Assembly: GCF_003060865.1 (NCBI RefSeq)
Contig: NZ_CP028920.1
Span: 134,761 to 198,760, forward strand
DNA: 64,000 nucleotides
From: Gemmobacter aquarius
GTDB taxonomy: Bacteria > Pseudomonadota > Alphaproteobacteria > Rhodobacterales > Rhodobacteraceae
Direction: 5' to 3'
Part shown: piece after piece, positions 25,482 through 35,666 of the stretch
Layout of the letters: each line of letters opens with the position of its first letter
Position numbering within the stretch: the stretch's first letter is position 1
The notes under the pieces: generated by a model
What the model saw: only the letters and a program-made list of their open reading frames with translations
The model's database searches: none
Told to the model about the DNA's origin: nothing
Program-made: the position numbers and the translations under genes

Positions 25482-26531
25482 ATGGCTGACGCCACTGCCC
25501 TTCCGTCCCTGGCCCGCAAGATCGGGACCTGCACCGGCATCGCCCTTGCGGCGGCGGCGGTGCTGCTGGTTTCCGTCATGGTGGCGGTGTCGGTGGGGGC
25601 GGTGGCAATTCCATTGGCTACGGTCTGGGGCGTTGCGCTTGACCGCATTTTGCCGGGCATCGTGACCCCGGGCTGGAGCGCGGGCCGTGCCAACATCGTC
25701 TGGGAAATCCGATTTCCCCGCGTGGTGCTGGCTGGGCTCGTCGGGGCGGGGCTTGGGCTGGTGGGGGCGGCGTTGCAATCGGTCACGCGCAATCCGCTGG
25801 CCGACCCGCATCTGCTGGGTATCTCGTCGGGCGGAGCCTTTGGCGCGATTGCGGCGCTGTTGCACACCGGGCTGTTCCTTGGGCTGCTGACCGTGCCGCT
25901 GATGGCCTTTGGCGGTGCGCTGGTGGCGACTGTTCTGGTGCTTGGGGTTGCGCAATTGGCCGGGGCCAGCAGTGCCGACCGGCTGGTGCTGGCCGGGGTA
26001 GCCGTCAGCTTTGTCATCATGGCGGGGGCCAATATCCTGATCTTTCTGGGCGATCCGCGGGCGACCCATACGGTTGTGTTCTGGATGCTGGGCGGGCTCG
26101 GGCTGGCGCAATGGTCCCATCTGATCTGGCCGATGGCCGTGCTGCTGCCCTGTGGCTTTTGGCTTTGGGCACAAGCCGGGCGGCTGAATGCCATGAGCCT
26201 TGGCGACGAGACAGCAGCAAGCCTTGGCATCGAGGTTGGCCGCTTTCGCCTTGCCGTCTTTGTCGCCGCCGCCCTGATCACCGGCGTCATGGTGGCGTTT
26301 TCCGGGTTGATCGGATTTGTTGGCCTGATGATGCCGCATCTGGTGCGGCTGGTGGTGGGCGGTGACAACGCGCGAGTGCTGCCGGCCTCGGCGCTGGCGG
26401 GGGCGGTGTTCCTGATCTGGGCCGACGCGTTGGCCCGGGTGGCTGTCGCCCCCGAAGACATGCCGATCGGCGTGGTCACCGGCCTTGTGGGCGGGGTGTT
26501 CTTCATCTGGATGATGGCGCGCAGGCCTTAG
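25482..26531 (+). CDS. Corrinoid ABC transporter permease (BtuC/FecCD family)
   Basis: A 349-aa permease with about ten membrane segments. FecCD-family motifs include RFPRVVLAGLVGAGLGLVGA, NPLADPHLLGISSGGAFGA, WMLGG and GFVGLMMPHLVRLVVG. It completes the DUF1636-btuD-btuF-btuC unit and converges with cobF, their stops overlapping by four bases. Confidence 0.92.
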   Translation: MADATALPSLARKIGTCTGIALAAAAVLLVSVMVAVSVGAVAIPLATVWGVALDRILPGIVTPGWSAGRANIVWEIRFPRVVLAGLVGAGLGLVGAALQSVTRNPLADPHLLGISSGGAFGAIAALLHTGLFLGLLTVPLMAFGGALVATVLVLGVAQLAGASSADRLVLAGVAVSFVIMAGANILIFLGDPRATHTVVFWMLGGLGLAQWSHLIWPMAVLLPCGFWLWAQAGRLNAMSLGDETAASLGIEVGRFRLAVFVAAALITGVMVAFSGLIGFVGLMMPHLVRLVVGGDNARVLPASALAGAVFLIWADALARVAVAPEDMPIGVVTGLVGGVFFIWMMARRP

Positions 26532-27286
26532 GTCTTGCGGATCAGGTAGATGTCCATGATCCAGCCATGCGCGGCGCGGGCTGTCGCGCGGGTGGCCAGA
26601 ATGTCGTCTTGCACCTGCGCCAGCGGTCCTGCCCGCAGAATCTGCTCGGCCATGCCGACATAGGCCCCCCACCAGATGGTCAGCTCGGCCGGATCCAGCA
26701 CCCGGAACGCGCCGCCCGCATCCAGCATGACGACGATGGTGGTTGCCCCGTCGGGCCAGCCGTCCATCCGCAGCGCCCGGCCCGTGGTGATGGTGACGGG
26801 TGCGGCCAGATCGTTCAGCGGGATGGCATGGGCCGCGCACAACATCTGGATCGCGGTGATGCCGGGGATCACCTCCAGCGTCAGCGGCAGCCGCAGGCCG
26901 ACCCGCCCGGCGATGCGCAGCGTGCTGTCATACAGCGACGGATCGCCCCAGACCAGCAGTGCCACGCGCGGCCCGCCGCCCAATTCCAGATGCGCGCGGA
27001 TCGCTGCCTCCCAACGGGCGGCGATGGCATCGTGCCAGTCATTGACGCGTGTGACATAGTCAGGCGTTGCCGGATCACGCACCGGCAGGTCAAAGGTCTC
27101 GATCCGGGTGGCGGGGTTGGTCACGCAGGCGCGGCAGATCTGCAGGCGCAGACCAGCCAGATCGGCCTTGTCCTCGCCCTTGAGCGGCACAAGGATCAGG
27201 TCGGCGGCATTCATCGCAGCCATCCCTTGCCGGGTGACGTGATCGGGGTTGCCAGTGCCGATCCCGATCAGCGACAGATGGATCAT
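26528..27286 (-). CDS. cobF: Precorrin-6A synthase (deacetylating) CobF
   Basis: A 252-aa SAM-dependent tetrapyrrole methylase that methylates C1 and removes acetate in the aerobic pathway. It starts MIHLSLIGIGTGNPDHVT, the CobF start pattern, then LVWGDPSLYDS and VIPGITAIQ. I chose ATG 27286; an upstream GTG at 27310, adjacent to the cobA stop, is a possible coupled start. Last gene of the cob operon. Confidence 0.92.
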   Translation of the reverse strand: MIHLSLIGIGTGNPDHVTRQGMAAMNAADLILVPLKGEDKADLAGLRLQICRACVTNPATRIETFDLPVRDPATPDYVTRVNDWHDAIAARWEAAIRAHLELGGGPRVALLVWGDPSLYDSTLRIAGRVGLRLPLTLEVIPGITAIQMLCAAHAIPLNDLAAPVTITTGRALRMDGWPDGATTIVVMLDAGGAFRVLDPAELTIWWGAYVGMAEQILRAGPLAQVQDDILATRATARAAHGWIMDIYLIRKT

Positions 27287-27310
27287 GGCCGAAGCCGGAA
27301 TGCGCTGCAC

Positions 27311-28039
27311 TCAGCCCTCCGCCGGGTCGGCCAGGGGGCCGTAGAGGATCAGCGCAGGCTTGTCGCTGCGACCGCCCGCCAGGCTGGTGGCAAGGGCGGC
27401 AATCGTGCTACGGTGCAGGCTCTGGTCGGGATGACCCACCGCCTCGGCCAGCAAGGCAGGGGTGTCGGGCGGCAGGCCATGGGCAACAAGCGCCTCGGCC
27501 AGCCGGGGAAAGGTGCGCTTGCCCATGAAGACGACCGTGGTGGCCAGGGGGTCGGCAAGGGCGGCCCAGTTCAGATCGTCGGGCAGGTTGCCGGTGGTAT
27601 CGGCCCCGGTGATGAACTGCACCCGCCGCGCAGTCAGGCGCCGCGTCAGGGGGATCCCCGCCGCCGCCGCCGCCGCACAGGCTGTGGTGACGCCGGGGAT
27701 GATCTCATAGCAGATGCCCGCCTCTTGCAGCGCGAGGATTTCTTCCTCCAGCCGTCCGAAAATGCCGCCATCCCCTGATTTCAGCCGCACCACGCGCGCG
27801 CCGGTTTGCGCATGATCGACCAGCAGGCGGCTGACGTGGTCTTGCTTGGGTGATGGCCGGCCCGCCCGCTTGCCCACCGCCACCAGATCGGCCCCCGGCC
27901 GGCACAGGGCCAAGATCGGCCCCGACGAAAGATCGTCAAACAGCACCACATCCGCCTCGGCGAGGCAGCGCGCGGCCCGGATCGTCAGCAGATCCGGATC
28001 GCCCGGCCCCGAAGATACGAAATACACATGGCCGGTCAT
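27311..28039 (-). CDS. cobA: Uroporphyrinogen-III C-methyltransferase CobA
   Basis: A 242-aa SUMT that makes precorrin-2, the branch point into B12. It has VYFVSSGPGDPDLLTIRA (signature GxGxGDxxLLTxxA), VRLKSGDGGIFGR, and EIIPGVTTACAAAAAAGIPLT. No siroheme synthase domain is fused, so it is dedicated to corrinoid synthesis. ATGA overlap with cobB. Confidence 0.94.
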   Translation of the reverse strand: MTGHVYFVSSGPGDPDLLTIRAARCLAEADVVLFDDLSSGPILALCRPGADLVAVGKRAGRPSPKQDHVSRLLVDHAQTGARVVRLKSGDGGIFGRLEEEILALQEAGICYEIIPGVTTACAAAAAAGIPLTRRLTARRVQFITGADTTGNLPDDLNWAALADPLATTVVFMGKRTFPRLAEALVAHGLPPDTPALLAEAVGHPDQSLHRSTIAALATSLAGGRSDKPALILYGPLADPAEG

Positions 28040-29388
28040 GCTGCGGTCTCCGGGCTGGCGGGGGCGATAAGGTGAAAGAAGGTGCCGCTGACAGTGGCGC
28101 CCTCGGTGGCCCGAAACGACCCGGTTTCGGCAACCGCTGCCCCCGTTGCATCAACCACATCGGCCAAGGCGGCGTCGGGCTGCGACAGGATCGTGGCATA
28201 GTGGAACTCGTGCCCGCGCAGGGCCATACCGACGGCAAAGCCCGGCAAGGCCAGCCTCGGCCTGGCCAGGCGATAGCCCAGATGCATCCGCCGCTTGGCA
28301 AAGCTGGTCTCCAGCCCCAATAGGCCCGCCATCTGGTGCCGCGTGCCATCAGCGGCCACCAGCCCTGCCCCCAGCGCCATATAGCCGCCACACTCGCCAT
28401 GCACCGGGCGGGTGCGGGCAAACTCTGTCAGGCCCGCGCGGAACCCAGCCGCCGCCGCCAGCCGGCCCGCGTGCAATTCCGGATACCCCCCCGGCAGCCA
28501 GCAGACCGTTGCGGTCGGGTCGGGGCCTTCGTCTTGCAAAGGCGAAAACGGCAGGATCGTCGCCCCACCCGCCCGCCAATCGGCCAGAAGATGCGGATAG
28601 ACAAAGGAAAACGCCGCATCCCGCGCAAGGGCGACCCGGTCTCCGGGCGGGGGCACGCAGGGGGCCGACGCCGCGCGCAACTGCCCCCCGGCCTGCGCGC
28701 GAATGGCACTTAGGTCGCAATGCGCCGCGACAAAGGCCCCCATCTCGGCCAGGATCCCGGTCAGGCGCGGCAATTCCTCGGCCTGCACCAGACCCAGATG
28801 CCGCTCGGGCAGCGCCACACCGGCCTTGCGCGGCAGCGCGCCCAGCACCGGGATACCCGCGCTGGCAAAGCCTGCCCGCACCAGCGCCTCATGCCGGGGC
28901 GAGGCGATCCGGTTCAGGATCACCCCCGCAACCGGCACATCAGCGCGATACCGCGCCAGACCCAGCGCCACCGCTGCCGCCGTCTGCGCCTGACCCGAGC
29001 AGTCGATCACCGCGATCACCGGCCAGCCCAGCACGGCGGCAATGTCGGCGCTGGCCCCGGTGCCGGTCTCTCCGGGCCGGGCCACGCCGTCAAACAGTCC
29101 CATCGCCCCTTCGGCAATCACCAGATCGGCACCCATGGCTACCTGCGCCAGCGCCCCGATCCGGTCGGGCGTCATCGCCCAGCTGTCAAGGTTGACCGAC
29201 GCCCGCCCCGCCGCCGCGCTGTGAAACGCGGGGTCGATGTAATCCGGCCCGCATTTGAACGGCTGCACCGCCACCCCTTGGGCGCGCAAGGCCGCGATCA
29301 GCCCCAGCGTCACGGTTGTCTTGCCGCTGCCCGACGCGGCGGCCGAAATCAGAAGACCCGCCGGGCGCTGAACACGGGGCGGTGTCAT
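28036..29388 (-). CDS. cobB: Hydrogenobyrinic (cobyrinic) acid a,c-diamide synthase CobB
   Basis: A 450-aa ATP- and glutamine-dependent amidase. N-terminal P-loop-like [17 protein letters not shown] and [14 protein letters not shown]-terminal class-I glutamine amidotransferase domain with nucleophile in [11 protein letters not shown] (about 325-335) and a late His in GHEFHYAT. It amidates the a and c side chains before cobalt insertion. ATGA overlap with cobM. Confidence 0.94.
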   Translation of the reverse strand: MTPPRVQRPAGLLISAAASGSGKTTVTLGLIAALRAQGVAVQPFKCGPDYIDPAFHSAAAGRASVNLDSWAMTPDRIGALAQVAMGADLVIAEGAMGLFDGVARPGETGTGASADIAAVLGWPVIAVIDCSGQAQTAAAVALGLARYRADVPVAGVILNRIASPRHEALVRAGFASAGIPVLGALPRKAGVALPERHLGLVQAEELPRLTGILAEMGAFVAAHCDLSAIRAQAGGQLRAASAPCVPPPGDRVALARDAAFSFVYPHLLADWRAGGATILPFSPLQDEGPDPTATVCWLPGGYPELHAGRLAAAAGFRAGLTEFARTRPVHGECGGYMALGAGLVAADGTRHQMAGLLGLETSFAKRRMHLGYRLARPRLALPGFAVGMALRGHEFHYATILSQPDAALADVVDATGAAVAETGSFRATEGATVSGTFFHLIAPASPETAA

Positions 29389-30158
29389 TCGGGAAACCTC
29401 GGGTCGGTGCCTACGGGGCGATAGCGGCGGTCGTAGTCGCCTGCGTATAGCCGGCTTTCGTCAAACCCCTCCGCCCCAAGGGCGCGCCCGACCACGATCA
29501 ACGCGGTCCGCTCTCCGACCCCTATCATGGGATCAAGGCTGGCAAGCGTCGCCCGCACCACCTGCTGATCCGGCCAGGACGCACGAAACACCACCGCAAC
29601 CGGGCAATCCGCGCCATAGAACGGCAGCAGCCGCGCCACGACTTCGGCCAGCATATGCACCGACAGGTGGATGGCCAGCGTCGCCCCGGTGCGGGCGAAA
29701 TTCTCAAGGCTTTCGGCCTCGGGCATTGCCGAGGCGCGGCCTGCCGTGCGCGTCAGCACCACCGATTGCGCCAATCCGGGCAGGGTCAGCTCGGCCTGCA
29801 ACACCGCGGCGGCCGCGGCAAAGGACGGCACGCCCGGCGTCACGTCAAACGGGATGCCAAGGGCGCGCAGGCGGCGCAATTGCTCGCCCATCGCCGACCA
29901 GATCGACAGATCGCCGGAATGCAGCCGCGCCACATCCAGACCCGCGGCATGGGCTGCGCTTATCTCGGCCATGATGTCGTCCAGCGACAGCGGCGCGGTG
30001 TTCACGATCCGCGCACCGGGCGGGCAATGCGACATCAACGCCTCGGGCACCAGCGATCCAGCGTAGAGGCACACTGGGCTGCCAGCGATCAGGTCGCGAC
30101 CGCGCAGGGTGATCAGGTCAGCCGCACCGGGCCCTGCCCCGATAAAATGGACGGTCAT
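29385..30158 (-). CDS. cobM: Precorrin-4 C11-methyltransferase CobM
   Basis: A 257-aa methylase starting [20 protein letters not shown], with [29 protein letters not shown] and [15 protein letters not shown], all CobM/CbiF signatures. The start at 30158 overlaps the cobE stop as ATGA; a longer frame upstream is not protein-like. Confidence 0.94.
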   Translation of the reverse strand: MTVHFIGAGPGAADLITLRGRDLIAGSPVCLYAGSLVPEALMSHCPPGARIVNTAPLSLDDIMAEISAAHAAGLDVARLHSGDLSIWSAMGEQLRRLRALGIPFDVTPGVPSFAAAAAVLQAELTLPGLAQSVVLTRTAGRASAMPEAESLENFARTGATLAIHLSVHMLAEVVARLLPFYGADCPVAVVFRASWPDQQVVRATLASLDPMIGVGERTALIVVGRALGAEGFDESRLYAGDYDRRYRPVGTDPRFPE

Positions 30159-30517
30159 GTGATGTGTCCTCTGGTTTCGGCGATGGCGCAGGTCGCCATG
30201 CCGCCGCGCGCCGTGATCCGCGCCACGCTCAGCCGCGCGTTCGGCCCTGCCGCCACAAGGGCGGCGGCTTCGGCCACCGACCCGGTGCCGTGCATCGCAA
30301 GGATGCGCGGCGATTGCGTAGGGGTTTGCACGCCTGCCACCGCCACGGCCAGTAGCGGCAGGCCGCGCGCATCGGCCAGGGCCTGCACGCCCGCGACCTT
30401 TTCTGCCAGCGTAGCCAGTGCATCGACGCGGCCCCCGGCAGCCTCGGCCAGCGCCAGCACCTCGTGCAGCGCCTCGGGTGGCGCGCCGTCGCGGTATCCG
30501 ATTCCGGCCACCCTCAT
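30155..30517 (-). CDS. cobE: CobE (CbiG C-terminal-like) protein
   Basis: A 120-aa protein starting [23 protein letters not shown], the CbiG_C/CobE type, with [14 protein letters not shown] and a Gly/Ser-rich end. CobE binds a pathway intermediate in the aerobic route; its exact part is unclear. The start overlaps the cobL stop as ATGA. Confidence 0.88.
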   Translation of the reverse strand: MRVAGIGYRDGAPPEALHEVLALAEAAGGRVDALATLAEKVAGVQALADARGLPLLAVAVAGVQTPTQSPRILAMHGTGSVAEAAALVAAGPNARLSVARITARGGMATCAIAETRGHIT

Positions 30518-31692
30518 CTGATCCCCCGCCATTGCACCACGGGCCGCGCGGCCTGCCAGTCGCGGAACCGGCCAAGCGTGCCCGCCTCGGCCAGATCGAT
30601 CCGCAACAGGGTGCCGCCATGGCGGGCGTGCAGATCGGCCAGCCGGGCTTCGGCCTCGAGTGTCACGCCATTGGCCACGATCCGGGTGCCCGGCGGCAGC
30701 ACCGCCCATAGCGCGTCGTATAGCGCCGCATCGCCGCCGCCGCCGACAAAGACCGCATCGGGCGGCGGCAAGCCCCCCAGCATCGGCAGCGCCGCGCCGT
30801 GCCGCAAATCCATCCGATGCGCCACGCCAAAGCGGTCGGCGTTGGCGGTGATGGTGGCGGCGCGGTCCGCCCGCGCCTCAAGGCAGACCGCCCGCCCGCC
30901 CGCAAGGCACCATTCCACCGACACAGACCCCGACCCGGCCCCGATATCCCACAACAGCTCGGCCGGGCGGGGGCCAAGCGCCGACAGCGTGATTGCCCGC
31001 ACCGGGGCCTTGGTGATCTGGCCGTCATGCTGGAACAGATCGTCAGGAAGGCCGCTTGCACGCGGCAGGCCCGCGCCGGGCGGCAGATCGGCGCCGTCGA
31101 TCGCCACCGCCACGGGGGCCGCGATGTCTGGCCAGCCGCAGCCGCTGCGGAGGCGCTCAACCGGCCCACCCAGCGCCTCGGCCACCGTGACCCGCGCCGC
31201 GCCAAAGCCATGGGCGGTCAGCCAGCCCGACAGCTCGGCCACCGCCGCCCCGTCGCGCAGGGTGCAGATCACCCGCACGCCCCGGGCCAGCACTGGCCAC
31301 AAACGGGCATACGGGGCGGCATGCAGACCCAGACAGATCACGTCCTCCAGCCGCCAGCCCAGCCGCGCTGCCAGCAGCGAAAACGTGCCCGCCACCGGAT
31401 GCGCCACCCATTCGCCGGGCGAAAGATGCGCCACGACCGACCCGCCTGCTCCGAACCAGAACGGATCGCCCGACACCAGCATCGCCACCCTTTGCCCGCG
31501 GCGAGCCAAGAGCGGGTCAAGGTCGAACGGCACCGGCCACGCTTGCCCCCGCGCCCCCACACCCGCCAGCGCCAGATGCCTGGGCGCGCCGAACACCACC
31601 GCTGCCTGCGCCAGCGCGGCACGGCTTGCCTCGGACAGGCCCGCCGGTCCATCCTCGCCCAGACCGATGATCGCAAGCCAAGGTTCAAACAT
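30514..31692 (-). CDS. cobL: Precorrin-6Y C5,15-methyltransferase (decarboxylating) CobL
   Basis: A 392-aa fusion of two methylases. The N-terminal half starts [20 protein letters not shown] with [17 protein letters not shown] sequence (tetrapyrrole methylase, CbiE type); the C-terminal half (about 200-392) has [18 protein letters not shown], a CbiT-type SAM site. It methylates C5 and C15 and decarboxylates. The ATG at 31692 shares two bases with the plus-strand cobK ATG; Met codons slightly upstream are alternative starts. Confidence 0.93.
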   Translation of the reverse strand: MFEPWLAIIGLGEDGPAGLSEASRAALAQAAVVFGAPRHLALAGVGARGQAWPVPFDLDPLLARRGQRVAMLVSGDPFWFGAGGSVVAHLSPGEWVAHPVAGTFSLLAARLGWRLEDVICLGLHAAPYARLWPVLARGVRVICTLRDGAAVAELSGWLTAHGFGAARVTVAEALGGPVERLRSGCGWPDIAAPVAVAIDGADLPPGAGLPRASGLPDDLFQHDGQITKAPVRAITLSALGPRPAELLWDIGAGSGSVSVEWCLAGGRAVCLEARADRAATITANADRFGVAHRMDLRHGAALPMLGGLPPPDAVFVGGGGDAALYDALWAVLPPGTRIVANGVTLEAEARLADLHARHGGTLLRIDLAEAGTLGRFRDWQAARPVVQWRGIR

Positions 31693-32443
31693 GACGCGCA
31701 TCCTGCTGCTGGGCGGCACGACCGAAGCCAGCCTGATGGCGCAGGCGCTGGCGCGGGCCGGGCTGGACGCGGTGTTTTCCTATGCCGGGCGCACGGACAG
31801 CCCCGCGCCGCAGCCCTTGGCCACACGCGTCGGCGGGTTTGGCGGGGTGCCGGGGCTGGTGGCCTGGCTGCGCGACCACCGCATCAGCCATGTGATCGAC
31901 GCCACCCACCCCTTTGCGGCGCAGATGAGCCGGAATGCGATCACGGCCTGCGCACAGACGGGCATCGCCCTTGTGGGGCTGGAGCGTGCCGCCTGGCAGC
32001 CCGGGCCGGGCGATGACTGGCGCACCGTGCTTGATGTGGATGCAGCCGTGACCACCCTGCCCGACGCGCCCGCCCGGGTGTTTCTGGCCATCGGCAAGCA
32101 GACCCTTGCCCCCTTTGCCGCCAAACCGCAGCACCATTACCTGCTGCGGCTGGTCGATCCGCCGACCGGGCCCCTGCCCTTGCCACGGGCCAGCGTGGTG
32201 ATCGCGCGCGGCCCGTTCGACATGGCCAGCGATGCCGCCCTGCTGCGCGATCACGCCATCACCCATATCGTGGCAAAGAACGCCGGTGGCACGGGGGCCG
32301 AGGCAAAGCTGACGGCCGCGCGGGCGCGTGGCCTGCCGGTCATCCTGATCGACCGGCCCGTCTTGCCGGCGCGCAAGGTGGTGGCCACGGTCAGCGATGT
32401 GATGGCCTGGCTGGGTCATGCAGACACCGAGCGGGGTGTATAG
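31691..32443 (+). CDS. cobK: Precorrin-6A reductase CobK, antisense inside the cob operon
   Basis: A 250-aa NADPH-dependent reductase starting [21 protein letters not shown], with VIDATHPFAAQMSRNA and IVAKNAGGTGAEAKLTAARA, the CobK/CbiJ signatures. It is the only gene on the plus strand between cobL and cobJ. Its start codon overlaps that of cobL by two bases and its end overlaps the cobJ end by 28 bases. Its promoter must lie within cobL. Confidence 0.93.
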   Translation: MTRILLLGGTTEASLMAQALARAGLDAVFSYAGRTDSPAPQPLATRVGGFGGVPGLVAWLRDHRISHVIDATHPFAAQMSRNAITACAQTGIALVGLERAAWQPGPGDDWRTVLDVDAAVTTLPDAPARVFLAIGKQTLAPFAAKPQHHYLLRLVDPPTGPLPLPRASVVIARGPFDMASDAALLRDHAITHIVAKNAGGTGAEAKLTAARARGLPVILIDRPVLPARKVVATVSDVMAWLGHADTERGV

Positions 32444-33156
32444 ACCCAGCGCCCGACGCGACGGGTCGCCTGATTGCCGACGATCACCACCGTGCGCATA
32501 TCGGCCATCTCGGCCTCGGCTTCGGCGAGCGTGACACAGGTCAGTGTTTCGTCCGGCGTGCTGACCGCACGGGCAAACAGGACGAGCCGACCGGGTTCGC
32601 ATTCCTCGCGCAGGATGCGCAAGACTTCAACGAACTGGTGCGGGCGCGAGGCGGATCGTGGGTTGTAAAAGGCCATCGCAAAGCCGCCTTGTGCTGCGTG
32701 GCGCAGGCGGCGTTCCACCTCGGCAAAGGGTTTGAGATTGTCGCTCAGGTTGATGGCGCAAAAATCATGCCCGAGGGGCGCGCCCGCCCGCGCCGCCGCC
32801 GCGAGCATCGCCGTGATGCCGGGCAGGATGCGGATGTCGGTATCCTGCCTGTCGCGACGCACCTCCAGCGCCTCGAACAGGGCCGAGGCCATCGCGAACA
32901 CCCCCGGATCGCCCGATGACACGATCACCACACGCGCGCCCGCCGCCGCCAGATCCAGCGCGTGCTGGGCGCGGTCAAGCTCTACCCGGTTGTCAGAGGC
33001 ATGCAGCGTCAGCCCCGCACGCGGCGCGATGCGCGCAACATAAGGAATATAGCCCACCACATCGGTTGCCTGATCCAGCGCCGCTGTCACCTCGGGCGTG
33101 ACGAGGCCCTCGGCACCCGGGCCAAGGCCGGCAACGGCGACCCAGCCGCCAATCAT
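32416..33156 (-). CDS. cobJ: Precorrin-3B C17-methyltransferase CobJ
   Basis: A 246-aa methylase that contracts the ring. VAVAGLGPGAEGLVTPEV, VVGYIPYV, VIVSSGDPGVFAMASALFE and ILPGITAMLAAAARAGAPLGHDF are CobJ/CbiH signatures, and FYNPRSASR is the late motif. ATGA overlap with cobI. Confidence 0.95.
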   Translation of the reverse strand: MIGGWVAVAGLGPGAEGLVTPEVTAALDQATDVVGYIPYVARIAPRAGLTLHASDNRVELDRAQHALDLAAAGARVVIVSSGDPGVFAMASALFEALEVRRDRQDTDIRILPGITAMLAAAARAGAPLGHDFCAINLSDNLKPFAEVERRLRHAAQGGFAMAFYNPRSASRPHQFVEVLRILREECEPGRLVLFARAVSTPDETLTCVTLAEAEAEMADMRTVVIVGNQATRRVGRWVYTPRSVSA

Positions 33157-33893
33157 TCATCACCCCCTGCGACCGGGCGGCGGCCGTGGCCATGCACCAG
33201 CACGATCGCGAAATACGGGCAATCGGCGGCATCCACATCGGCCAGCCGTGCCATCCGCTGGCCCGGCATCGTGCCGCGTTCGATCAGCCAGGCGTCCTGC
33301 AACCGGCCCGCCGCCTGAAGGGCGCGCCGCACCCGGGGAAGGTTGCGCCCGGTCTTCATAATCGCCAGCGCATCAGACGTCTGCATGTAACGCAGAAGAT
33401 CTTCTTCGGGCAGCGTGCCCATGAGCACTGTCAGGACATCGTCGCCCCAAGTAATAGGCACGCCCGTCGCGTTCCAACAACCCACCATGCCGGGAATGCC
33501 GGGGATCACCTCGACTGGCACAACATCGCGCAGGCGGATATAAAGATGCATGAAGGACCCGTAAAAGAACGGATCGCCTTCGCACAGGACCACCACCTCG
33601 TGGCCGGCCATGGCCAAACCGCGGAGCCGGTCGGCCCAATCGTCATAGAAGGCCGACAGCAGGCGGTTGTAGTCGGGGCTGTCAAACGGGATTTCGGTAG
33701 TGACCGGGTATTCCATCGGATATTCGCTGGCACCCTGCGCCAGCATGCCGTCCACGATCCGCCGCGCCTGACCCTGTCGCCCGGCCTTGCGGAAATAGGC
33801 CACGTGCTGCGCGGACCGGATCACCCGGTCAGAGCGGACCGAGATGAGGTCCGGGTCGCCGGGGCCAAGCCCGGCACAGATGATGCGGCCCAT
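33153..33893 (-). CDS. cobI: Precorrin-2 C20-methyltransferase CobI
   Basis: A 246-aa methylase starting MGRIICAGLGPGDPDLISVRS, with VVLCEGDPFFYGSFMHLYIRL and VIPGIPGMVGCWNATGVPIT, CobI signatures. ATG 33893 has GGGAA 8 bases upstream; ATG 33899 is the alternative and has a longer spacing from AGGA. It follows cobH by about a dozen bases. Confidence 0.94.
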   Translation of the reverse strand: MGRIICAGLGPGDPDLISVRSDRVIRSAQHVAYFRKAGRQGQARRIVDGMLAQGASEYPMEYPVTTEIPFDSPDYNRLLSAFYDDWADRLRGLAMAGHEVVVLCEGDPFFYGSFMHLYIRLRDVVPVEVIPGIPGMVGCWNATGVPITWGDDVLTVLMGTLPEEDLLRYMQTSDALAIMKTGRNLPRVRRALQAAGRLQDAWLIERGTMPGQRMARLADVDAADCPYFAIVLVHGHGRRPVAGGDE

Positions 33894-33906
33894 GGTCATT
33901 TCCCGG

Positions 33907-34536
33907 TCATTCCTTGCGACTTGCCAAGGCATTGACAGCGGCAACCGTAATCGCCGATCCGCCCAGTCGCCCATCCACGACCACTGCAGGTACCGGAGCG
34001 GCATCCATAAGGGCGGCCTTGGATTCCGCGGCACCAATAAAGCCCACCGGGCACCCGATGATCGCTGTCGGCCTTGGGCAATCGGGGTCTTCCAGCATGT
34101 TCAGCAGGTGAAACAACGCGGTCGGCGCGTTGCCGATGGCAACCAAGGCGCCCCCGAGGTGCGGCCGCCACAACTCGACCGCCGCCGCCGAGCGGGTGTT
34201 GCCCATGCGGGCGGCAAGCGCGGGCACCGCTGGGTCTTGCAGCGTGCAGATCACCGCATTGCCTGCAGGCAGGCGGGCGCGGGTGATTCCCTCGCTGACC
34301 ATACGGACATCGCACAGGATCGGTGCGCCCGCTTCAAGTGCGGTGCGGGCAGCGATCGCCATGCCGGGCGAGAATCGCACATGCCGCTCCAGCCCGACCA
34401 TGCCCGCCGCATGGATCATGCGGACCACGACCACCTCCTCCTCGGGAGTGAAGGCGGCAAGATCGGCCTCGGCCCGGATGGTGGCAAAGGATTGCACATA
34501 GATTTTCGCGCCGTCCTTTTCATAGACATGCGGCAT
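33907..34536 (-). CDS. cobH: Precorrin-8X methylmutase CobH
   Basis: A 209-aa CbiC/CobH protein that moves the C11 methyl to C12. MIHAAGMVGLERHVRFSPG contains the active-site His; PILCDVRMVSEGITRARL and IGCPVGFIGAAESKAAL are conserved. The start overlaps the cobG stop by one base (TGATG). Confidence 0.95.
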   Translation of the reverse strand: MPHVYEKDGAKIYVQSFATIRAEADLAAFTPEEEVVVVRMIHAAGMVGLERHVRFSPGMAIAARTALEAGAPILCDVRMVSEGITRARLPAGNAVICTLQDPAVPALAARMGNTRSAAAVELWRPHLGGALVAIGNAPTALFHLLNMLEDPDCPRPTAIIGCPVGFIGAAESKAALMDAAPVPAVVVDGRLGGSAITVAAVNALASRKE

Positions 34537-35666
34537 CAGAACAGTCCCCCCAGGTCAATGGCATCCGCATCAAGGCCCCGTTTCATGGCGCGGTCGGTCG
34601 GGCTGCCGTTCAGGATCAGATCAAACCCCACGGCGGTCGCAACCAGGGTAACATCCGCGCGGCCAGGATGGGCGCACCCTTTGCCACAGCCCGACACATG
34701 CAGCAGGCGGCCAGTTGGCACCTGAGGGGCCAGGCGCCGCGCCAGATCACGCACCGCAGCCCGCCCTTGCAGGCAGGCGGGGGCGCCAGAGCAGGCCTCG
34801 ACCCGCCGGATCGGATCGTCGGGGTCGGTGATCAGACCGGGCAGCGCCGGCATGACAGACACCCCCTCGATCAGCAGCATCCGCCAGGGCGTCATCCGCA
34901 GAGGGCCAAGATCGGCCAGTCCCGCAAGGGCTTCGGCCTGCATCTGGCCAAAGGCCACACCCACCAGCGCACCCTGCGCCACCAACCCCGGCTGCGGCAG
35001 TACAGCCTTTGGGGCGGGGGCAACCGTGCCGGTCAGCGCGTCCGTGGGCCGCACGCCGCGCCCGATCAGATCCGCCATCCGGCCCCGGCCATCGCTGACC
35101 CCGCCTGCCGCCACGAACCATCGCGCCAAATCGACAGCGGCCGCCGCACCGTCGTCCACCGGCGCCCCCAGCGCAGCACCGTCGCAGCGAATAAGCAATC
35201 GCCCATCCGCCGCACGTTCCAGCCGGATGTCGCCCGAGATGTCGCCCATCATCGGCACCGGGCCGCTATCGACGACAAAACCGAACTTTCCCGGCAAGGG
35301 GGGCATCTGACCCAAAGCTCCGGCCAAGGCGGACGCCAACCGCAGGGTTTCCACATCGGCAAAGGGCGTGACCAGAATGTTGCGCCGCTGTTCGGCCTCG
35401 GGCGAGGCGTCGATCAGGTCCATCCCACGCAAGCCGACGATCAATGCGGAATGCGACGCCGCAGTCACGCCGCGCACCTGCACATTGCCGCGCGCCGACA
35501 GGTCGATCAGCCCATTGCCATACGCGCGCGCCGCAGCCGCCAGCCCGCGTGCCTGATCCTGGGACAGCCGGCCCAAGGGAGGGCGCACCCGCACCACCAG
35601 CCCGTCGCCGGACTCCATGGGGCGCAACGCACCCGGGCACCAGCCCTGGACCTGAAACTCGTTCAT
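34536..35666 (-). CDS. cobG: Precorrin-3B synthase CobG
   Basis: A 376-aa sulfite/nitrite-reductase-like oxygenase that uses O2 to prepare ring contraction; its presence marks the aerobic pathway. It has NVQVRGV and a C-terminal iron-sulfur cluster region with Cys in ACSGAPACLQG and SGCGKGCAHPG. ATGA overlap with cobN. Confidence 0.94.
   Translation of the reverse strand: MNEFQVQGWCPGALRPMESGDGLVVRVRPPLGRLSQDQARGLAAAARAYGNGLIDLSARGNVQVRGVTAASHSALIVGLRGMDLIDASPEAEQRRNILVTPFADVETLRLASALAGALGQMPPLPGKFGFVVDSGPVPMMGDISGDIRLERAADGRLLIRCDGAALGAPVDDGAAAAVDLARWFVAAGGVSDGRGRMADLIGRGVRPTDALTGTVAPAPKAVLPQPGLVAQGALVGVAFGQMQAEALAGLADLGPLRMTPWRMLLIEGVSVMPALPGLITDPDDPIRRVEACSGAPACLQGRAAVRDLARRLAPQVPTGRLLHVSGCGKGCAHPGRADVTLVATAVGFDLILNGSPTDRAMKRGLDADAIDLGGLF

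Noticed and set aside
24576..26840. Very long open frame (754 codons) on the minus strand
   Set aside because: Antisense to btuF and btuC, His/Arg/Gly-rich with no domain; a product of high GC and codon bias.
30464..31690. Long plus-strand extension ahead of cobK
   Set aside because: Pro/Arg/Ser-rich and antisense to cobL; CobK similarity begins exactly at the ATG at 31691.
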